From positions 79,114-143,113 of the forward strand of contig CAJQUW010008761.1 in the NCBI GenBank assembly GCA_907163375.1: DNA of 64,000 bases. The letters run 5' to 3'. The translations under genes were made by a program, and so were the position numbers. Each line of letters opens with the position of its first letter. Position 1 is the first letter of the stretch. Below the pieces are notes generated by a model. It was not told the DNA's origin. It searched no databases and worked only from the letters and a program-made list of their open reading frames with translations. This DNA is from Prostheceraeus crozeri (lineage: Eukaryota > Platyhelminthes > Polycladida > Euryleptidae). Below are positions 1-10,872 of this stretch, one piece after another.

Positions 1-598
1 GCTTACATCTCAGATAACGTCAACAACAAAATCAATCCAATATTTCAAGAGTTCAATCTTCCTGTTAGAATAACTCATGAATCTTTCACTCTCAGAAATG
101 CACTGAACAAACAACAGCAAAAACAACAAACATGCAGCTGGAAATCATGCCTGAATCCTGAAAAAGAAATATGTCTCAAAGAAATGGTGGTATACGAAAT
201 AAAATGTAACAAATGCTAAGAACGCTACGTCAGAAGCACAATAAGAAAACTGCATACTAGAATCACTGAACATCTCAAATCAAAAGACTCATCAATGTTT
301 AAACATCTTAAGATATGCCAAACCAATGACCAAATATCAGTGCCAATTATAGACCATGATAGAGATCTAATAAACCTTAGATTCCGTGTGGCTATGCAAA
401 TCAAGATTTTGAAGCCATCTATCAACAACAAAGATGAGCTATCAGATCTTCATACTCTAATTTTCTAATTCTTGTGTACATAGTATTTCAAATGTTGTAT
501 CCTTTTTGTATTTAGCTAGCTTAGTCTTTTCTATCCTTGTAAAACTTGAGAATGGAGTCACAACTCCGAAATATTGTTTTTAAAAACTAATAAAATAA
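1..598 (+). mobile_element. Penelope-like element, 3' fragment with GIY-YIG endonuclease
   Basis: The stretch from about 187 to 467 encodes a decayed GIY-YIG endonuclease domain of the kind that ends Penelope-like retroelements. Visible are VVYEIKCNKC, then the helix RKLHTRITEHLKSKDSSMFKH, then a C-terminal part ending in LKPSINNKDEL. The tyrosine of the second GIY-YIG half is kept, but the following glycine is replaced and an in-frame stop precedes it, so this copy is dead. The reverse transcriptase would lie to the left, outside the window. After the stop, bases 545-577 contain GGAGTC-loop-CTCCGAAA, which resembles the stem II plus GAAA half of the hammerhead motifs known near the ends of these elements. 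The family assignment is firm; the ribozyme remnant is weak. Confidence 0.75.
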
Positions 599-601
599 AG
601 T

Positions 602-1265
602 AATTCCATCAAATATTTTATTCAACAATCAGCAGCAAAAGGAGTGAAAAGATATCTCTCCCATGCAAACTGCCGGGAGGAAAAATAACTTTTCCGTGGG
701 ATGAGAAAGTTAACTTTTCCTCCTGCAGTTAACTTTTCCTATGAAAACTCTTACACAGGACAAATCACAGAAATCTATATACAAATTATGATTAGCCAGA
801 GGCTACCAAGATATCGATAGAGTCCCTTGATTTGCTCATTCATAGATTTCGCGACGCAACCATCAATTTTACAGTGATCAATAGACATCTATAAATCACA
901 AAATGAAAAGCTACATTCTTTCGAGAAGAAATGAACGTTTCTTCCCTTAGCTGTCTGTCCATCCCTCGCTGCGCTCGGGCTGTACAACATGTAGCTGCGG
1001 GAGGAAAAGTTTATATTTCTTCTCTCAAGAAAATAGCTATTTCTAACGGCCAGTTATATATTGCGTCTGTTACATTTATCATTAATGAAAATAACTTAAA
1101 AATAGCAACTTTTTCGCTTGTTTGACATTATTTTAAATTTTTCACTTATTAAAATGCTTTTTTAACATTTCAATTTTTATTATTTTAATATTTTTTTAAT
1201 ATTTTATTTTTTGTCATGTTAACATTTCATTAAAATAATAATATTTTTTTATTAAAAAACTTTAT
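602..1265. other. No gene seen; A/T-rich with inverted sequence
   Basis: No supported gene. The sequence around 690-735 (ggaggaaaa / ttttcctcc) and again at 988-1005 forms imperfect inverted repeats that may be remnants of a small transposon. Bases 1125-1270 are strongly A/T-rich. Confidence 0.3.
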
Positions 1266-1272
1266 TTTTAAT

Positions 1273-1465
1273 TTAACACTATGGCAATCGGAGCATTTTG
1301 GAGGAATTCACAACAATCCGCAAGCGACGCACGACTGTTTTTCCTATCTCTATAAGGTATTTGGGGATTTCTTTCTGCCCACTTGCTAAGTTTAACCATG
1401 TGCCATCGTTTGGAATTAGTCTTCACTTCTAGTAAACTGAAAAAGCTGAACAATCTAATTCTGTA
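1273..1465 (-). repeat. Dispersed repeat, copy 1
   Basis: The reverse strand matches bases 51160-51365 over about 180 bases, including the shared core aaacgatggcacatg and gtcgtgcgtcgcttgcg. I see no terminal repeats and no coding domain. The two copies lie on opposite strands 50 kb apart, so this is an interspersed repeat of unknown class. Confidence 0.6.
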
Positions 1466-3500
1466 CTGTTCCGTGGAAAGTCAGAATACAGGAGAAACAG
1501 ATATTGTTAAATAACTCTAAATGATAACCAATGTAGATGTCATGCGTTCATAATGCACTTCCCTCCCTTGCTTTACTCATACTCACTTACGAAATTAGGT
1601 TAGACACACTTTGAATGATGTTGATATATGACTGATAGTTATTCACTATTATCTGCTAAAGGCGTGGTCAGAATGTGCAATGGGTGTGAATGTGTTGCTT
1701 CTTTATCACCGCACCTAATTTAATGCTTTTCTTTATTCATTGGAATTAAACAAGAAAACTAAATAAGCTAGATAACAACTGAATTTGGCCAAATGTACTC
1801 GATAAACTAATAGCTCCGAAACCTGGCCTCTTTCCGCAACGCAAGGTAGAAGAACTATGGGCTTTGACAACCGATGCCAACGCCGCCGAGTACGAGTATC
1901 AGATGGCAAGAGGCATCACCAGTATCGACAAAGACGCGCGCGCACACGACCAACAACCGCCGTTACCACTTCTTCAACGGCGCTCAACGGCGCGGTGGGC
2001 TGGGGGCACATGCTCATGATGCCCCGTGCCTAGTGAACTGCCAACGAAAATCCGACTCAATCCGACAGACAGTCGACAGCGTCTGGAGAAGACCACGAGG
2101 TGGACACACGACACACCCGTGGATGGACGAAGATGTCGATCATCGTCAATCAATGGATGTATCATCGGAGTTGACGACCATCTTGGGGACCTGGAGACGA
2201 ATGGACGAAAGAGCAGCGGCCCAACCCGCCCTCAACGCAGGCAGGGCAGGCAGGCATAGGCAGGAGGTACTCGATAAGGAGCGACATTGATATTCTCACT
2301 TGAAATTTGAATATGGCAATAAAGAAAACTTTCACAATTATCATTTCATTTTCTCAAGTATGTTGGGATGGTCCTGCAGAAGCTCGTTAATTTCAAATCC
2401 CAATCAAATGACACCTCGAAGAACAGAGCATCCCAAACAGAACTCAGAATTATACACGATGTTCAAACCGAAAAGCGTGCATACCATGGTGGACCAAGTA
2501 AACAATCCTTAATGTCAATATGAATTCAAGTCCTGGTCATCAGTCACTGCAGCTAGGAATTTAGGGACAAGTGATGAAAACTTCAGTAAGATGCCTTGAG
2601 ACAGGCTCTCATTATTTATGAAACCGAGGCCGTCAAGTTATGGCTGATGGTGGACTGGGCGAAGATGAAACAAGATGTACAAGGTGGGATTAAAAAAAGA
2701 CTGTTTCAGCAAACAAATTTAATTGACGACTTTGCTGTTCTCGGTGATAATTATGAGTCATACAGGGCCTCAGCTTATTATTTGTCAAAAATGCGATGAA
2801 AACATACAAATGTACCTTTCTTGAGAACGCTCTGAAAAAGTCTGCCATTTTAAGTGCAACGAGAAAGGAAAATTAACATGTATCATGCAAATTCAATAAG
2901 AAATGATTTCAGGTAATTACATTTTTAGCCGGATTTTCACGGAAATCTACCAACTTCTGTTAGAAAGTACGATAATGAGGGCATTCACCGGAACGAGACA
3001 TTAATTTAGCTATATGACCTCCACCATATTCAATCAAATTGTCACAATGGTCAGGACCTTTTTTTCGGACCTTGGTCAGGAACTCCTCCTGAGAGAATGA
3101 ACAAAAAATTTCAATAGAATAATCCACAGCAACATCCTCATCTCAAAACTCGATTTTCATAATTTCTCATTCGAGTCAGTCAAAGAGACACTTATCTCAA
3201 AGGTTTAAAACTAGTGAGTAGGCCTAGGCCACGGTGACTGCCAAACAGCATCGACATCTCCGACGTGCTAAGAATTCCTTTGGTGTTTTGGCAAAATTGG
3301 GACACGTGTTGATGATCAAAGATGTAGTTGGCCCAGCCGCTAAGGGTCAGATCTTGGATTATTTTTCCATCTGTTCTCGTTCAAAGTATCGTCTATAGAG
3401 GAGGATCAAGTCCCTTCAGCACTGAGTGTAAGCGACTCTAGTTCAAAATTCGTTCGTACAGTTTGTTCATATCGTCATCAAGGCACTTTTATCTCAATCA
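1466..3500. other. No recognised gene; GC-rich island at about 1860-2290
   Basis: Bases 1860-2290 are clearly richer in G+C and CpG than their surroundings and are open in more than one frame on both strands, but the translations are low-complexity and match no family I know. An AATAAA lies just after it at about 2316. Bases 2596-2799 hold a 67-codon frame ending in YESYRASAYYLSKMR, which I cannot assign. The island could be a decayed element or part of an unannotated transcript. Confidence 0.3.
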
Positions 3501-3539
3501 AATGAGTCTTTTACGTGATTTACTACCAGCTGTGTTCCT

Positions 3540-4190
3540 AAAAATGAAATTGATCTCTTGATCCCTTTCATTACACATCTGCCTTTAACCTCATGATTTA
3601 CAATTTTGGCGTGATTCCTGATTTATTGAAAAACACAGTTATGTCACCGATATTAAGAGCAGGATGGTATCTTGAAAAGCCATCAACTGCATCGAAAGTG
3701 TTGGAATCTATCTAATCGAATTAATCTAATTGCCATTTAAATCCGTGACCATTTGTTTCCCAACAATCCTTTTCCTCCGCTGCAGTCGGCGCATAGGTGA
3801 AAGAGACAGCATAATAAAAGTTACATCGGATGTACTACTTCCACTCGACAGGGGGAAAGTTAGGTCTTCTAGCTCTCATAGACCTTTCGTCGGCCTTTGA
3901 TAGCATCGACCATCATATTCCTTTTCAAAGGCTTAATTACACACTCGGGTTCCCTGATTCTGTTCTCGTTTGGATCCAATTATTCGTTAGTGAGCGCTGT
4001 CAGTCAGTGCATATTGGATTGTCGCTCTCTCCGTCAGCAATGATTCAGTGCCTCGTTCGACGTCGTGCATTGTTTAAAACCGCAGTTTGCAGAGCCATGT
4101 GTAAGAAGATGATGCTCAAATGCATGAGTTCCACCATTCGCCTTCGACTGGCTCTCTCACATCACAAATGCCAAATTGATTGGATGATGT
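3540..4190 (+). pseudogene. LINE reverse-transcriptase relic (CR1/L2-like group)
   Basis: Bases 3880-4025 encode LLALIDLSSAFDSIDHH followed by FPDSVLVWIQLFVSERCQSV. This is the first catalytic-aspartate motif of a non-LTR reverse transcriptase and the helix after it. Weaker pieces just upstream in other frames, such as LQSAHR and DVLLPLDRGK, fit the preceding palm region. Frame changes are needed to follow the domain, for example near 3840, and the GVPQGS and YADD motifs are absent downstream. It is an old truncated insertion on the plus strand. Confidence 0.7.
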
Positions 4191-4192
4191 AA

Positions 4193-4924
4193 TTGGCTGG
4201 CTTAATTTTTAAAAAAAAATGCTGCTGAAACAGGGATAGATGTTGCACTCATCATTTTCATGCTTTTATATATATTTATATTTATATCATGCATTTTCAT
4301 GCATAATGCTTTTACCTTTAAGATTGACTGAACTTAAATAACGGTGAAAACTCATAAAATATATTGTAGCAGCCTATCTCACATGAACATTGTAATTTGT
4401 TTATCTATTCGTACTGTCATGCCGCTTAAAGTCACTACGGAAGATAACTCACTAGAAATATGACTGTAATGACGGAAGCTGCATATCGAGGACACCGGCT
4501 GGTGACAGGCATGAATGGCTCTTGTTCCTGAAACGGAAGTAAGGGATCAAAAGATTCCGCTATTCATACAAATCCGTCATGTTCCTTACCCCAGTGATTG
4601 GATTCAGACGATAACTATTACATTTCGATTCGAATTCCGGTCTGATGATTTCCTGCGAATGACAAGAAGAATCGTCTGCTACTGAGTGAAAAGCATTCAA
4701 GAGCATTAAAATGCAGCAGGAAAAATTAGATGAAAGAATACTGAAAAGAAAATGTTACATTATTTGCTTTCTAATGTAGCCTACATGTAATTGTAGATAA
4801 ATTGTAGTTCCGGACTTATCCTAATTTTGACACGTGTATTAAGCTTCACATATTCAGATATCTTCACTACAGAATAATTGAAGCATGCCGGATTGATAAT
4901 TTCATTTTCGACTCGTGAGACTTG
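4193..4924. other. No gene seen
   Basis: No coding region, RNA gene or terminal repeat could be supported. There is a short A/T-rich tract at 4265-4300. Confidence 0.3.
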
Positions 4925-5111
4925 TGGTCTCCGTGGCACAGTGGTTAAGTGCTTGGCCTAGCAATCTTTTGGTCCAGAGGTCGAGCCCCGAAAGTCTAAT
5001 TGGAAGTGGGCAAGAAGGGCATCCGGACTTAAAGATCACAACACTCCAGATTAAAGTCTGATTATGTCAGCACCGTCCAAGCCCCAATATGAGGAAGTAG
5101 TGACGTTAAAC
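4925..5111 (+). repeat. tRNA-derived SINE, copy 1
   Basis: A box A-like TGGCACAGTGG at about 4934 and a box B-like GGTCGAGCCCC at about 4979 mark an internal RNA polymerase III promoter of tRNA type. The body shared with the second copy (10685-10872, opposite strand) contains atccggact, gatcacaacactccagatt and agcaccgtccaagcccc, and both end in gttaaac. The tRNA-unrelated body and the two diverged copies support a SINE family. Confidence 0.8.
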
Positions 5112-5238
5112 CTTCACTTGAAAGTTAGCAGCATAAGACAAATGATGCAATAATGGAATTTGTCTATACGTTAATTCACAGCAGTGTGCTTTTCTAATGA
5201 GTACTCTTCGTTCACATGAGCATCAATAAAAGGCGCTC

Positions 5239-5848
5239 GGTACTTATGGGTTATCTCCCCCACACGTTTTCAATTTTGTCAGAAATTTGTAAAATTGAAT
5301 CAATTGTCACAAAACTTTGAACACACGTAAGTGAGGATATTCTCCAGGCATATGCCAAATTTTAGAAAAATCGGAGAAGCACTTTTTGAATTAGCAGCGA
5401 TGTCTGCAGCTTGATCTGACTTCTTATGACATCATCGTCTGAGCAGAAAGCACTTGAGGTCAACAAAGTCATTTACCGACAACTCGTAAAGCGATGATGA
5501 CCAAGCCACATCCATTACATAAATATGCTTCTTAAAAAGGTGTGGCAAAGTAGTGGCCGTGGGAACATTTCAAATGGCAGTGAATGAGACGAAGAGGGAG
5601 AGAGATCAATGCACACACGAGTAGCGAAGATGCGTCGAACAGACGAAGTCAGATCAAGCTGTTGACATCGCTACACTTTGCGTTATCATCTCTAATGCAA
5701 AAAAAGTACCTGTCCGATCTGCATAAAATTTTGTATGTTGGTAGAAAATATGCTTAAGTACGTCTACCTGAAGTTTGGTGACGATTGATTCATTTTTTCA
5801 GATTTTAGACAAATTTGAAAACCTGGGGGTAGATAACCCATAAGTACC
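5239..5848. mobile_element. Miniature inverted-repeat transposon, copy 1 (610 bp)
   Basis: The ends are inverted repeats of about 40 bp starting GGTACTTATGGGTTATC. The flanks are AGGCGCTC on the left (5231-5238) and AGGCGTTC on the right (5849-5856), an 8-bp target duplication with one change. The interior has no coding potential and matches the copy at 48297-48923 over its whole length. An 8-bp duplication fits hAT, P or Merlin; the GG start leans toward Merlin but is not decisive. Confidence 0.85.
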
Positions 5849-5856
5849 AGGCGTTC

Positions 5857-7172
5857 ATATGTAAGATGGCCAAACAGGTCGCGTTTCGGATCCTTTTAAT
5901 ATATGAAAGCTCGAACCCTAGTAGGCAGACAACATCCATAATTACATCAAAATGAAGCGAATCGCACACATTCACCAAAAATTGCACCAAGCAGAGTGTT
6001 GTAAGGTGGAATGAAAACCTAACTGAAACAAAGTAAAAATGCGTCTACTTAAAAATCTTTCCATCCATTGCTACATGTTCATCAGCTTCATAACCACGGT
6101 TCACGCAAAATTGAGCAATAGAATAATGCAGAAGTGAACAAACTGCAAATGACACTATGCTTGACTGGCTTAATAGCATTAAGCACTCGTAGCCATATTT
6201 CGAGGACGAGTGCTCTCAGGGAAGAAAGTGTAACAACATCGAAGAAAACTATTATGCATTGTGAAAGAGTGAAGTACGCAAGCTTACATGCTCAACTTAA
6301 TTAACATCAAGATACTCGACGGATGTGTTGTCTTTGACATTTCTCTCTGCTTTTAAATTGGTAGAATGAATTTTGCTCCACAAAGTATCAAAATGCTTGC
6401 AGTTACAGACAGATATAATCAGTGGTTGGTATTTGACGACATAATGGTGTCCAAACTTTTATAAAAATTTCTAATGATGGGAAAACAAATCATCAGAGAT
6501 GGGGGTACAGCTCCCTTCCATAGGTACGTCACCATCTTGCTTAAACGTGAATTTAACGCAAGTTTAAATGATTCCAAACTAAAACAATTATAAAAAGTAT
6601 GCGTCCTCCTTGCGAAAGATGTTCTGTTGTAGCCAAAAAAGTCAATTAGGGTAGTAAACAGATATCGTAACAATATTCCTATGGTATAGCCATGTTTCAG
6701 TTTGGCGTACTCTTACAATGCCGAGAAATCAGAATGGTGGTAAAAATCCTTATACATTCATACACTTATATTGTCAGACATCAATAATTAAGTACATCAA
6801 GTTTTCGTTTGCTTCAGAGATTATTTTCATTTCGCTCAATAGAATATTGTAGTTAGATTGAAAATGTTACCCTATTGATAATTACACTTCATCACTGTGA
6901 TCAGCAGTGAGGGATTTGTGTCTTCCGCTAATTCTTTTATATACTTAGGCAAATACAAACTGCAAAGCGGTTTATATTTTGAAATAAGTGTATGTGGTAA
7001 TACAAAATACTTCTATGAAGTCCTGGATCTCATTAAAAATATGAATCTAGCAAAATTGACATGATCTTACAAACATTTAAGTATTATTTTGAAATTCAAA
7101 AACTTCAATTAGATTGAGAGATCAAATGAATAATTTTCATGAACGAATAATACTAATTTCAATGACCAAACA
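5857..7172. other. No gene seen
   Basis: A/T-rich spacer with only short unassignable frames. I looked here on the minus strand for the missing downstream anoctamin exons (motifs such as NYYS, FFKGR) and did not find them. Confidence 0.3.
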
Positions 7173-8381
7173 TACTGGGTGCGGCGGAAAAACCAAGTGT
7201 TTTTTATTTCATCATATATCGGTACATAAAGAAAGAAATGAATGTAACTTACGCCAATATGCTCATTGGATCATAGCATTTAAGTGTTAATTGACGTTTG
7301 ACCAGAATAGTGCAAAGTAGTCAATATTTTTAAAGTACAACGATGCGACTCCATTTTCACAATTTAGAAAATCAACTTCGGCGTTCTGATTCTTACGAAT
7401 TTAATTTTGAATGGAAGCCGTCAACCAGAACCAAATTCAAATAATAGAAATCTTACTCTCTGGTTTCATTATGCTCTGTGCAACGTTCTGATAGTTCGAT
7501 GAATGAAATCAACATTGTGAAATCTGTGTATCGAATTGAATCTGTCACGTGCGTACGTGTGTTGTGAGTGTGTCTGTTTTTGTGAATTGCAGCACTACTG
7601 ATTACTGATGAAACACAATCGATATTTTGAATGCCTCACGAAAACCTAGAAATCATTCTGCTATGAATCATTTTTGAGCAAATTGCAGCACCATTGACAA
7701 CTCTGATAACATGACTGAATGGACTCTAGAGCACCGCATCTTCGTGTACAACTCTTTTGTGAAAAGTGGTGAATCTGTGACCACTGTCCAGCGCGAGTTT
7801 CGTCGCAGATTTAACATCAATAGAAACGATTCCGTTCTCCCTCGTGACATCATCTTAAGATGGGTGAATAATCTTCGCACGCATGGATTGGTGTTGAAGA
7901 AGACACCACCAGGACGGAAACGTCAAGTTCGTACCCTGGAGAACATTGACAGAATCAGAGAAGCGGTGGAGCGAAGTCCGGACCGCTCAGTAAGAAGGCA
8001 GTCTGCAGCACTGGGAATTAGTGATCGGACAATGAGAAGAATTTTACACGAAGACCTGAACTTTCATCCCTACAAAATCGCGATAGTCAATGAGTTGAAT
8101 GCGAACGACTACCCCCAGCGATTGAGGTTTGCTCAAGACATGCTTGCCCTTTATCAACATGAAGACTTGCACATCGCAATGAGTGATGAGGCACACTTTC
8201 ACCTCAATGGATCCGTGAATAAGCAGAGCTGTAGGTACTGGTCGTCCGAAAATCCACGACTACTTCACGAAAGACCTTTGCATAGCCTTCATTTTTCAAG
8301 CATAAAGTGAAAGCACTCCTTCTTTTTTATAATCGTCTATTGGTCTGTTGGTAAAGGTTAAAATAAAATAACGTGATAGTA

Positions 8382-8417
8382 CCCTGACGTTTCGTCCTGC
8401 AAGGACTTGTTCACAGG
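8382..8417 (-). ncRNA. Hammerhead-like motif, inverted arm
   Basis: Reverse complement of the motif at 8895-8930: a short hairpin closed by GTCC/GGAC followed by GAAACGTC. It is the mirror copy in the minus-oriented arm of the insertion. Confidence 0.35.
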
Positions 8418-8894
8418 TTTGACAAAGCCATGTACGGGGTTTGAAATTGGCTTATAAATGCGAATGACCACTCGTCAGCTCCTGTTTGAGATTAATACAA
8501 GGTTGATGAATGCTAATAAGCTTAGCTTCAGCAATACGGGTAGAAACTGGATCATAAAGACATTGCATAATAATGATGTCAAAATCATCAATAGTTAAAA
8601 TCGACTAATAATGGTCTTTCTTCGCATGTTCTGAACACAAACGTAGTTTGCATAATCAGGACAGCAAGAGTGCCCTCTCAGAACATGCGAAGAAAGACCA
8701 TTATTAGTCGATTTTAACTATTGATGATTTTGACATCATTATTATGCAATGTCTTTATGATCCAGTTTCTACCCGTATTGCTGAAGCTAAGCTTATTAGC
8801 ATTCATCAACCTTGCATTAATCTCAAACAGGAGCTGACGAGTGGTCATTCGTATTTATAAGCCAATTTCAAACCCCGTACATGGCTTTGTCAAA

Positions 8895-8930
8895 CCTGTG
8901 AACAAGTCCTTGCAGGACGAAACGTCAGGG
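8895..8930 (+). ncRNA. Hammerhead-like motif in Penelope-like 3' end
   Basis: The motif reads CCTGTGAACAAGTCC, a short loop, GGAC, then GAAACGTCAGGG. The stem II hairpin, the GAAAC box and a GTC cleavage-site triplet are as in the minimal hammerheads known from Penelope-like elements. The other core strand reads CTGTGAACAA where CTGATGA is expected, so activity is doubtful. The motif recurs at 8382-8417 and 11798-11837. Confidence 0.4.
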
Positions 8931-9731
8931 CACTGTAACGATATCTTATTTTAACCTTTACCAACAGACCAATAGACGATTATAAAAAAGAAGGAGTGCT
9001 TTCACTTTATGCTCGAAAAATGAAGATAATTTATCACCTCCCGTGCATCGTCATCAACCATCTTTGCATAGCCCTAAAGTGACCGTGTGGTGTGCTGTGG
9101 GAAAGTTTGGCGTCATCGGACCTTACTTCTTTGAAGAAGAGGGAGTGACTGTTACCGTAACATCTGAGCGGTACATCGAGATGGTGAAATCTTTCTTCAT
9201 CCCCGAGGTGAGAAGACGTCACATTAGTCGTCGAACTTTGTGGTTCCAACAAGATGGTGCAACAGCGCACACTACCAAAAAATCAATAGCTGTTCTTCGT
9301 GAGCTGTTTCTGAACCGTCTCATTTCCAAATCTGGAGACATTGCGTGGCCACCTCGTTCTCCTGACTTATCGACGTGTGATTTTTTCTTTGGGGGTTGGC
9401 TCAAATCCATAGTGTACAAAGACAAACCCAATTCTCTTGGTGAATTGAAAGAGTCAATTAGAAATCAGATCGGAAGAGTCAATGTCGAAATGCTACAAAG
9501 AGCTGAAGCTAACTTTCGCGAGCGTCTTGTTTGCTGCATAAATGAAAACGGTAATCACATGAATGATGTCATTTTCCATTCGTAATTTTTATGTTATCAC
9601 TGTTTTCATTCATACTTTCTGTAATGCTATGTTCTAGTGAGGGTTTTCATAACATTTCTGTTAATATGAAATGTTATCCGAAAATTTGTTTTCATTTTCA
9701 AAAACACTATGTTTTTCCGCCGCACCCTGTA

Positions 9732-10129
9732 TAATTGAATGACTAATTAATTCATTATCATTCAGTTGGTCTTACCAAACAATTAACTTCAATGAGAAAA
9801 TGCATAGACTTTCTAAAAGCATCAGAAGCCACAATTGCTTCCCATTTCACGATTAAAATGATCTCTTCTTTACAACCCTCTTTCAGAGCAACGTACGAGT
9901 ACATGTTGTCATTACATCAACAACTAGACTGACCATTTTAGGCATATTTCCTATGAATGTTGTACAGGAATCCATATCTTTGCGGTAGAAACTTATAAAG
10001 ATCATTTAACACTGTTACGAGATGTCTTTGAGGGCTGCCTGCAACAGCACTCAAAAGCTGAGTAGATAGAGAAATGAAACAAAGAGGACAACCGATCTTA
10101 AAATCAATCCCGATGCTACCAGGACATAC
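9732..10129. other. Intronic or downstream sequence, no exon seen
   Basis: Sequence directly downstream of the last recognised anoctamin exon. It starts with a good donor (gtatgt), and I see no further exon before the mariner. Confidence 0.35.
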
Positions 10130-10209
10130 CTCTGACTCAAAATCCGCAACGTCCCAATCGTACTGCAGTTCAAATTCTTTTCGTTTCCATAATTCCAGAA
10201 AGAGAGTTC
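10130..10209 (-). CDS. Anoctamin exon 9, last recognised
   Basis: Acceptor atcttcag, donor gtatgt; 80 nt, phase 1 to phase 0. It encodes GTLFLELWKRKEFELQYDWD and VADFESE, matching the conserved 'T-FLE-WKR---L-Y-WD' segment after the second membrane helix. The good donor shows the gene continues to the left. Confidence 0.93.
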
Positions 10210-10269
10210 CTGAAGATAAATAGATCGAAAATGATACCAAAATTTTCACTCATCAAAGTTGAAGCTTAC

Positions 10270-10433
10270 CCCAAAATGACATAATGACTGCAAAAATGAT
10301 AGTGGCTTCATTATCAAGGATATGAGTGAACCGGGCTGTTATACAACTTCGTCTGAGAGGCCAATACGTACAGCGTCCATCACACAAAGGGCACATCAAT
10401 ATCGATCCAGTTCTCCCGCGACAAATCTCCTCA
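10270..10433 (-). CDS. Anoctamin exon 8
   Basis: Acceptor ttcgactgcag and donor gtaagc; 164 nt, phase 2 to phase 1. It encodes SEEICRGRTGSILMCPLCDG, then CTYW, THILDNEATIIFAVIMSFWG. This covers the family's cysteine-rich extracellular loop and the next membrane segment. An earlier in-frame ATG upstream of the acceptor is intronic, because only this acceptor keeps the phase. Confidence 0.93.
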
Positions 10434-10684
10434 CTGCAGTCGAATAACGATTCAAATTGAAATGCACATGACAAGAAGCCAAAAGTCTGATAATTCTCAA
10501 TCAATTTCATATCTGCAATTGCTCGCTCAATATCATTCTATTGAAATCAATTGATTTGAACTCTAAATCATAATCTGATGTTACAATGTGAGCTGTTCGA
10601 CTTCGAATGCAATGAGTATCATAAGATATTATTCTTCAGAGACGACATTTTTTTCTGTGTCAACTACAACAAAGAACCATGATC

Positions 10685-10872
10685 GTTTAACGCACTACTC
10701 CCCCTCCTCGGGGCTTGGACGGTGCTAAAACAGTCAGACTTTAATCTGGAGTGTTGTGATCTTTTAGTCCGGATTCCTTTCCTGAAGACTTCCAATGACA
10801 CTTCCGGGGCTCCACCTCTGGACCGAAAGGTCGCTAGGCCAAGCACTTAACCACTGTGTCACGGAGACCACT
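10685..10872 (-). repeat. tRNA-derived SINE, copy 2
   Basis: The minus strand repeats the 4925-5111 copy from ggtctccgtg through box A (TGACACAGTGG) and box B-like GAGGTGGAGCCCC to the gttaaac tail. It lies in the intron between anoctamin exons 7 and 8. The copies differ by scattered substitutions and a small insertion, so they are not recent sisters. Confidence 0.8.

Larger units (their letters stand above)
8288..9061. mobile_element. Penelope-like insertion made of two back-to-back 3' ends
   Basis: Two arms of 347 bp (8288-8634 minus, 8678-9024 plus) are near-perfect inverted copies around a 43-bp centre. The plus arm encodes the end of a GIY-YIG domain (SEHAKKDHY, then RIAEAKLISIHQPCINLKQE) with an in-frame stop in between, then a 3' untranslated part. 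It is flanked by CTTTGCATAGCC on both sides (8276-8287 and 9062-9073), a 12-bp target duplication. The plus copy extends 37 bases beyond the arm to the true 3' end. Inverted, 5'-truncated pairs are a known Penelope-like arrangement. Confidence 0.88.
7711..9585 (+). pseudogene. Mariner transposase interrupted by an insertion
   Basis: The N-terminal part (7711-8287) starts MTEWTLEHRIFVYNSFVKSG, has two helix-turn-helix regions with GRKR between them, and reaches the first catalytic aspartate in MSDEAHFHLNG. The C-terminal part (9074-9585) begins PKVTVWCAVGKFGVIGPYFF and carries the second aspartate in FQQDGATAHT and the third in PDLSTCDFFF. The spacing between the last two is 41 residues, as in DD41D (rosa-like) elements. 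The reading frame is the same on both sides of the 12-bp duplicated target. The gene, 362 codons plus stop, was therefore intact when the insertion arrived, and no other break is seen. Confidence 0.9.
7175..9729 (+). mobile_element. Mariner-like DNA transposon, DD41D type
   Basis: Both ends carry the inverted repeat C(T/A)GGGTGCGGCGGAAAAAC, with TA duplicated outside (7173-7174 and 9730-9731). The element encodes one transposase and is split by a Penelope-like insertion at 8288-9061. Without that insertion it would be about 1.77 kb. It sits on the 3' side of the last recognised anoctamin exon, on the opposite strand. Confidence 0.92.

Noticed and set aside
1874-2290. 138-codon open frame in a GC-rich stretch
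   Set aside because: It overlaps open frames on both strands, has low-complexity composition and no known motif; it is better explained by base composition.
10434-10510. Open extension of anoctamin exon 8 upstream to an ATG (MKLIENYQTF)
   Set aside because: Using it breaks the phase with exon 7; the acceptor ttcgactgcag at 10434 gives the family sequence and the right phase.
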